From NCBI RefSeq assembly GCF_001510645.1, contig NZ_LMVB01000001.1, forward strand, positions 372,001 through 436,000: a stretch of 64,000 nucleotides of DNA, in the 5' to 3' direction. The translations under genes and the position numbers were made by a program. This document shows, one piece after another, positions 62,157 through 64,000 of this stretch. The stretch comes from Paenibacillus sp. FJAT-29882. Lineage in GTDB: Bacteria > Bacillota > Bacilli > Bacillales > DSM-1321. Within the stretch, counting starts at the first letter, position 1, and each line of letters starts with the position of its first letter. The notes beneath the pieces are model-generated. The model was not told where the DNA came from, did not search any database, and saw only the letters and a program-made list of their open reading frames with translations.

Positions 62157-63230
62157 ATGAATCAAGAAACTTTAGCCTTATTTAAAACGTTGACTGAATT
62201 GCCAGGCACATCGGGAAATGAACATGCTGTAAGAAAGTTTATGAAATCTGAGCTTGAGAAATATTCAGATGAAATTGTTCAGGATCGCCTTGGTAGTATT
62301 TTTGGTTTGAAAAAAGGACCAGTAGATGGACCGACTGTACTTGTTGCTGGTCATATGGATGAAGTAGGTTTCATGGTAACGTCGATTACGGATAATGGAA
62401 TGATTCGCTTTCAAACGCTTGGCGGTTGGTGGAGCCAAGTTTTACTTGCACAACGTGTGCAAATCATTACCGATAATGGTCCGGTTATAGGAGTGATCGG
62501 CTCGATTCCGCCGCATTTACTCGAAGAATCGCAACGCGCAAAGCCAATGGATATTAAAAATATGTTGATTGATATCGGTGCTGACGATAAAGAAGATGCG
62601 ATGAAAATCGGGATCATCCCTGGTCAACAAATTGTCCCAATCTGTCCATTTACACCGATGGCAAATGAAAAGAAAATCCTTGCAAAATCATGGGATAACC
62701 GCTACGGTTGTGGTCTTGCCATCGAACTTCTGAAAGACGTACAAGGGGAGACATTGCCAAATAATTTGTATTCAGGCGCAACAGTTCAAGAAGAAGTAGG
62801 CCTTCGCGGTGCACAGACATCTGCATTCATGATTAAACCTGATATTTTCTTCGCCTTGGATGCGAGTCCAGCAAATGATATGTCCGGGAATAAATCTGAA
62901 TTTGGACAGTTAGGTAAAGGAGCCCTCCTGAGAATCCTTGACCGTACGATGGTGACACATAAGGGGATGCGTGAATTTATTTTAGATACAGCAGAAACCC
63001 ATTCGATTCCTTATCAATATTTCGTATCACAAGGTGGTACAGACGCTGGGCGTGTGCATCAAGCGAATGAAGGAATACCAAGTGGAGTAATTGGCATTTG
63101 CTCAAGATACATCCACACAGCCGCTTCTATGATTCACATCGACGATTATGCAGCTGCTCGTGAGCTGATTGGGAAATTAGTACGTGCTTGTGATAAGACC
63201 ACGCTTGAAAGTATTCTGAATAACGGGTGA
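62157..63230 (+). CDS. ytoP: M42-family aminopeptidase YtoP
   Basis: A 357-residue dinuclear metallo-aminopeptidase (glutamyl aminopeptidase / cellulase M family). Metal ligands and catalytic residues in [31 protein letters not shown] and [10 protein letters not shown]; final His in [13 protein letters not shown]. It trims N-terminal residues from peptides in the cytosol. Followed after 6 bp by the DUF84 gene. Confidence 0.93.
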   Translation: MNQETLALFKTLTELPGTSGNEHAVRKFMKSELEKYSDEIVQDRLGSIFGLKKGPVDGPTVLVAGHMDEVGFMVTSITDNGMIRFQTLGGWWSQVLLAQRVQIITDNGPVIGVIGSIPPHLLEESQRAKPMDIKNMLIDIGADDKEDAMKIGIIPGQQIVPICPFTPMANEKKILAKSWDNRYGCGLAIELLKDVQGETLPNNLYSGATVQEEVGLRGAQTSAFMIKPDIFFALDASPANDMSGNKSEFGQLGKGALLRILDRTMVTHKGMREFILDTAETHSIPYQYFVSQGGTDAGRVHQANEGIPSGVIGICSRYIHTAASMIHIDDYAAARELIGKLVRACDKTTLESILNNG

Positions 63231-63236
63231 GGTATG

Positions 63237-63761
63237 ATGTTACGAATTGTAGTCGGGAGTCATAACCCAGCAAAGGTGCAAGCTGTGAAGAATGCATTTA
63301 GTGAAGAACTTGTTGAAATCTTAACCTTGAACGTTGCTTCTGGTGTACAAGAACAGCCTTTTTCTGATGAAGAAACGATTGAAGGTGCGATGAATCGGGC
63401 TAAAAATGGTTTAAGTGAAAGTGATGCACAAATTGGAATAGGTCTTGAAGGCGGAGTAGTTGAAACAAAGTATGGATTGTTCCTCTGTAATTGGGGGGCG
63501 CTTGCGGTCCGGGAATCATCAGACGTATTCATTGCGGGCGGTGCGAGAATATTGCTACCAGATGCAGTTGCCAAAAGACTGCTCGCAGGAGAAGAGCTCG
63601 GAACGGTTATGGATGAGTTCACAAATCGTGCCGGAATTCGTAAAAAGGAAGGCGCGATTGGTGTATTCACAAATGAACGAATTACCCGAGCAGACATGTT
63701 CAGCCATATTATGAGCATGTTAGTTGGGCAGTATGAATATAAAATTGGACAACAGCGATAA
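63237..63761 (+). CDS. DUF84-family inosine/xanthosine triphosphatase
   Basis: A 174-residue protein (ATG 63237; ATG 63234 is too close to the GGTGAGG site). Family signature VVGSHNPAKVQAVKNAF at the start, VQEQPFSDEETIEGAMNRAK, GIGLEGGVVE and WGALAVRESS. It hydrolyses ITP and XTP to keep damaged purines out of nucleic acids. Probably co-transcribed with ytoP. The TAA stop abuts a family B element. Confidence 0.88.
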   Translation: MLRIVVGSHNPAKVQAVKNAFSEELVEILTLNVASGVQEQPFSDEETIEGAMNRAKNGLSESDAQIGIGLEGGVVETKYGLFLCNWGALAVRESSDVFIAGGARILLPDAVAKRLLAGEELGTVMDEFTNRAGIRKKEGAIGVFTNERITRADMFSHIMSMLVGQYEYKIGQQR

Positions 63762-63762
63762 A

Positions 63763-63894
63763 GTGAAACTTCCATCAGTGGGGGCCTCATCTCCCACTGA
63801 TGGTTAGTTGAACCAATCGGACTTTTACGGGCAGTAAGACCCCCACCTCATAAGCTTGAGGTGGGGGTCTTACTGCCCGTTAATGCGGGATAAA
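63763..63894 (+). mobile_element. Family B element, compact form (132 bp)
   Basis: Left hairpin CCATCAGTGGG / CCCACTGATGG after GTGAAACTT, then TTAGTTGAACCAATCGGAC and TTTTAC, then right hairpin GGGCAGTAAGACCCCCACCT / AGGTGGGGGTCTTACTGCCC with loop CATAAGCTTG, and the tail GTTAATGCGGGATAAA. Both ends of the 435-bp element at 21348 are present with the structured core removed, so this is its MITE-like derivative. Confidence 0.75.
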
Positions 63895-63900
63895 TTTAGT

Positions 63901-63938
63901 AAAGTTCTTTCTTCGGAATGGAGGAAGAACTTTTTTTT
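63901..63938 (+). terminator. Intrinsic terminator
   Basis: AAAGTTCTTTCTTC / GAGGAAGAACTTTTTTTT around a 6-nt loop. Confidence 0.85.
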
Positions 63939-64000
63939 ACGTCAAAATCTCAAAATATGCATCAAAGTAATATTTTGATGTGCTATAGAGATCGTCAAAA

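Noticed and set aside
63260..63790. 176-codon minus-strand frame opposite the DUF84 gene
   Set aside because: The plus-strand frame has the conserved family motifs and ribosome site; the reverse frame is a composition shadow and extends into a repeat.

Overview
The window looks like chromosome from a low-GC Gram-positive endospore former of the family Bacillaceae (Bacillus sensu lato). Sporulation and germination genes (yunB, cse60, a gerA-gerB-gerC operon) are present, Shine-Dalgarno sites are strong AGGAGG types, TTG and GTG starts are frequent, and about 25 kb matches Bacillus gene content. No rRNA, tRNA, phage or CRISPR array was recognised.

Layout. 0-6.5 kb: the start of an MMPL exporter with a divergent TetR regulator, then a siderophore-iron uptake locus (binding lipoprotein divergent from two FecCD permeases, an ATPase and an FhuF-like reductase) with two Fur boxes between. 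6.5-13 kb: a small YjfB-type gene, flavohemoglobin hmp, a STAS-like small protein beside an unusual ketoacyl-synthase-III homologue, a 5'-truncated symporter remnant, and yjlC-ndh behind a long structured leader with a Rex-like site. 13.2-20.5 kb: a three-component sugar-sensing module (binding lipoprotein, kinase, AraC-type regulator) and a CUT1 sugar ABC transporter without its own ATPase, with a cre site. 20.5-33 kb: yunB, a large structured non-coding element, a Bce-type ABC exporter, a TetR plus paired SMR operon, a PadR plus pentapeptide-repeat operon, and the germinant receptor operon on the minus strand. 33-38 kb: an MFS transporter preceded by what look like two tandem PyrR attenuators, then small envelope, rhodanese and sporulation genes. 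38-64 kb: mainly housekeeping genes (ytfP, murJ/ytgP, RsuA-type pseudouridine synthase, ytzE, M48 protease with ankyrin repeats, coaA, Rrf2 plus FrnE-like DsbA, dbpA, signal peptidase I, VanW, pssA, pepV, dat, thpR, ytlQ, ytmP, ytzH, trmB, ytnP, ytzB, ytoP and a DUF84 NTPase).

Intergenic space is rich in repeats. Family A is about ten full or partial copies of a hairpin of about 100 bp built on GGGTCTGACC, with short forms acting as terminators. Family B is six elements starting at GTGAAAC and ending GCGGGATAAA. One of these is 435 bp long and folds like a structured RNA; I suggest it is a HEARO/omega-RNA-type element of an IS200/IS605-IscB lineage. There are also a 155-bp repeat pair, an 80-bp repeat pair, and several degenerate arrays with a period of about 20 bp. 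The most interesting items are the family B elements, the PyrR-attenuated MFS gene, and the KAS III homologue lacking the usual His and Asn. All identifications come from reading the sequence and from recall of protein families; no searches were run.
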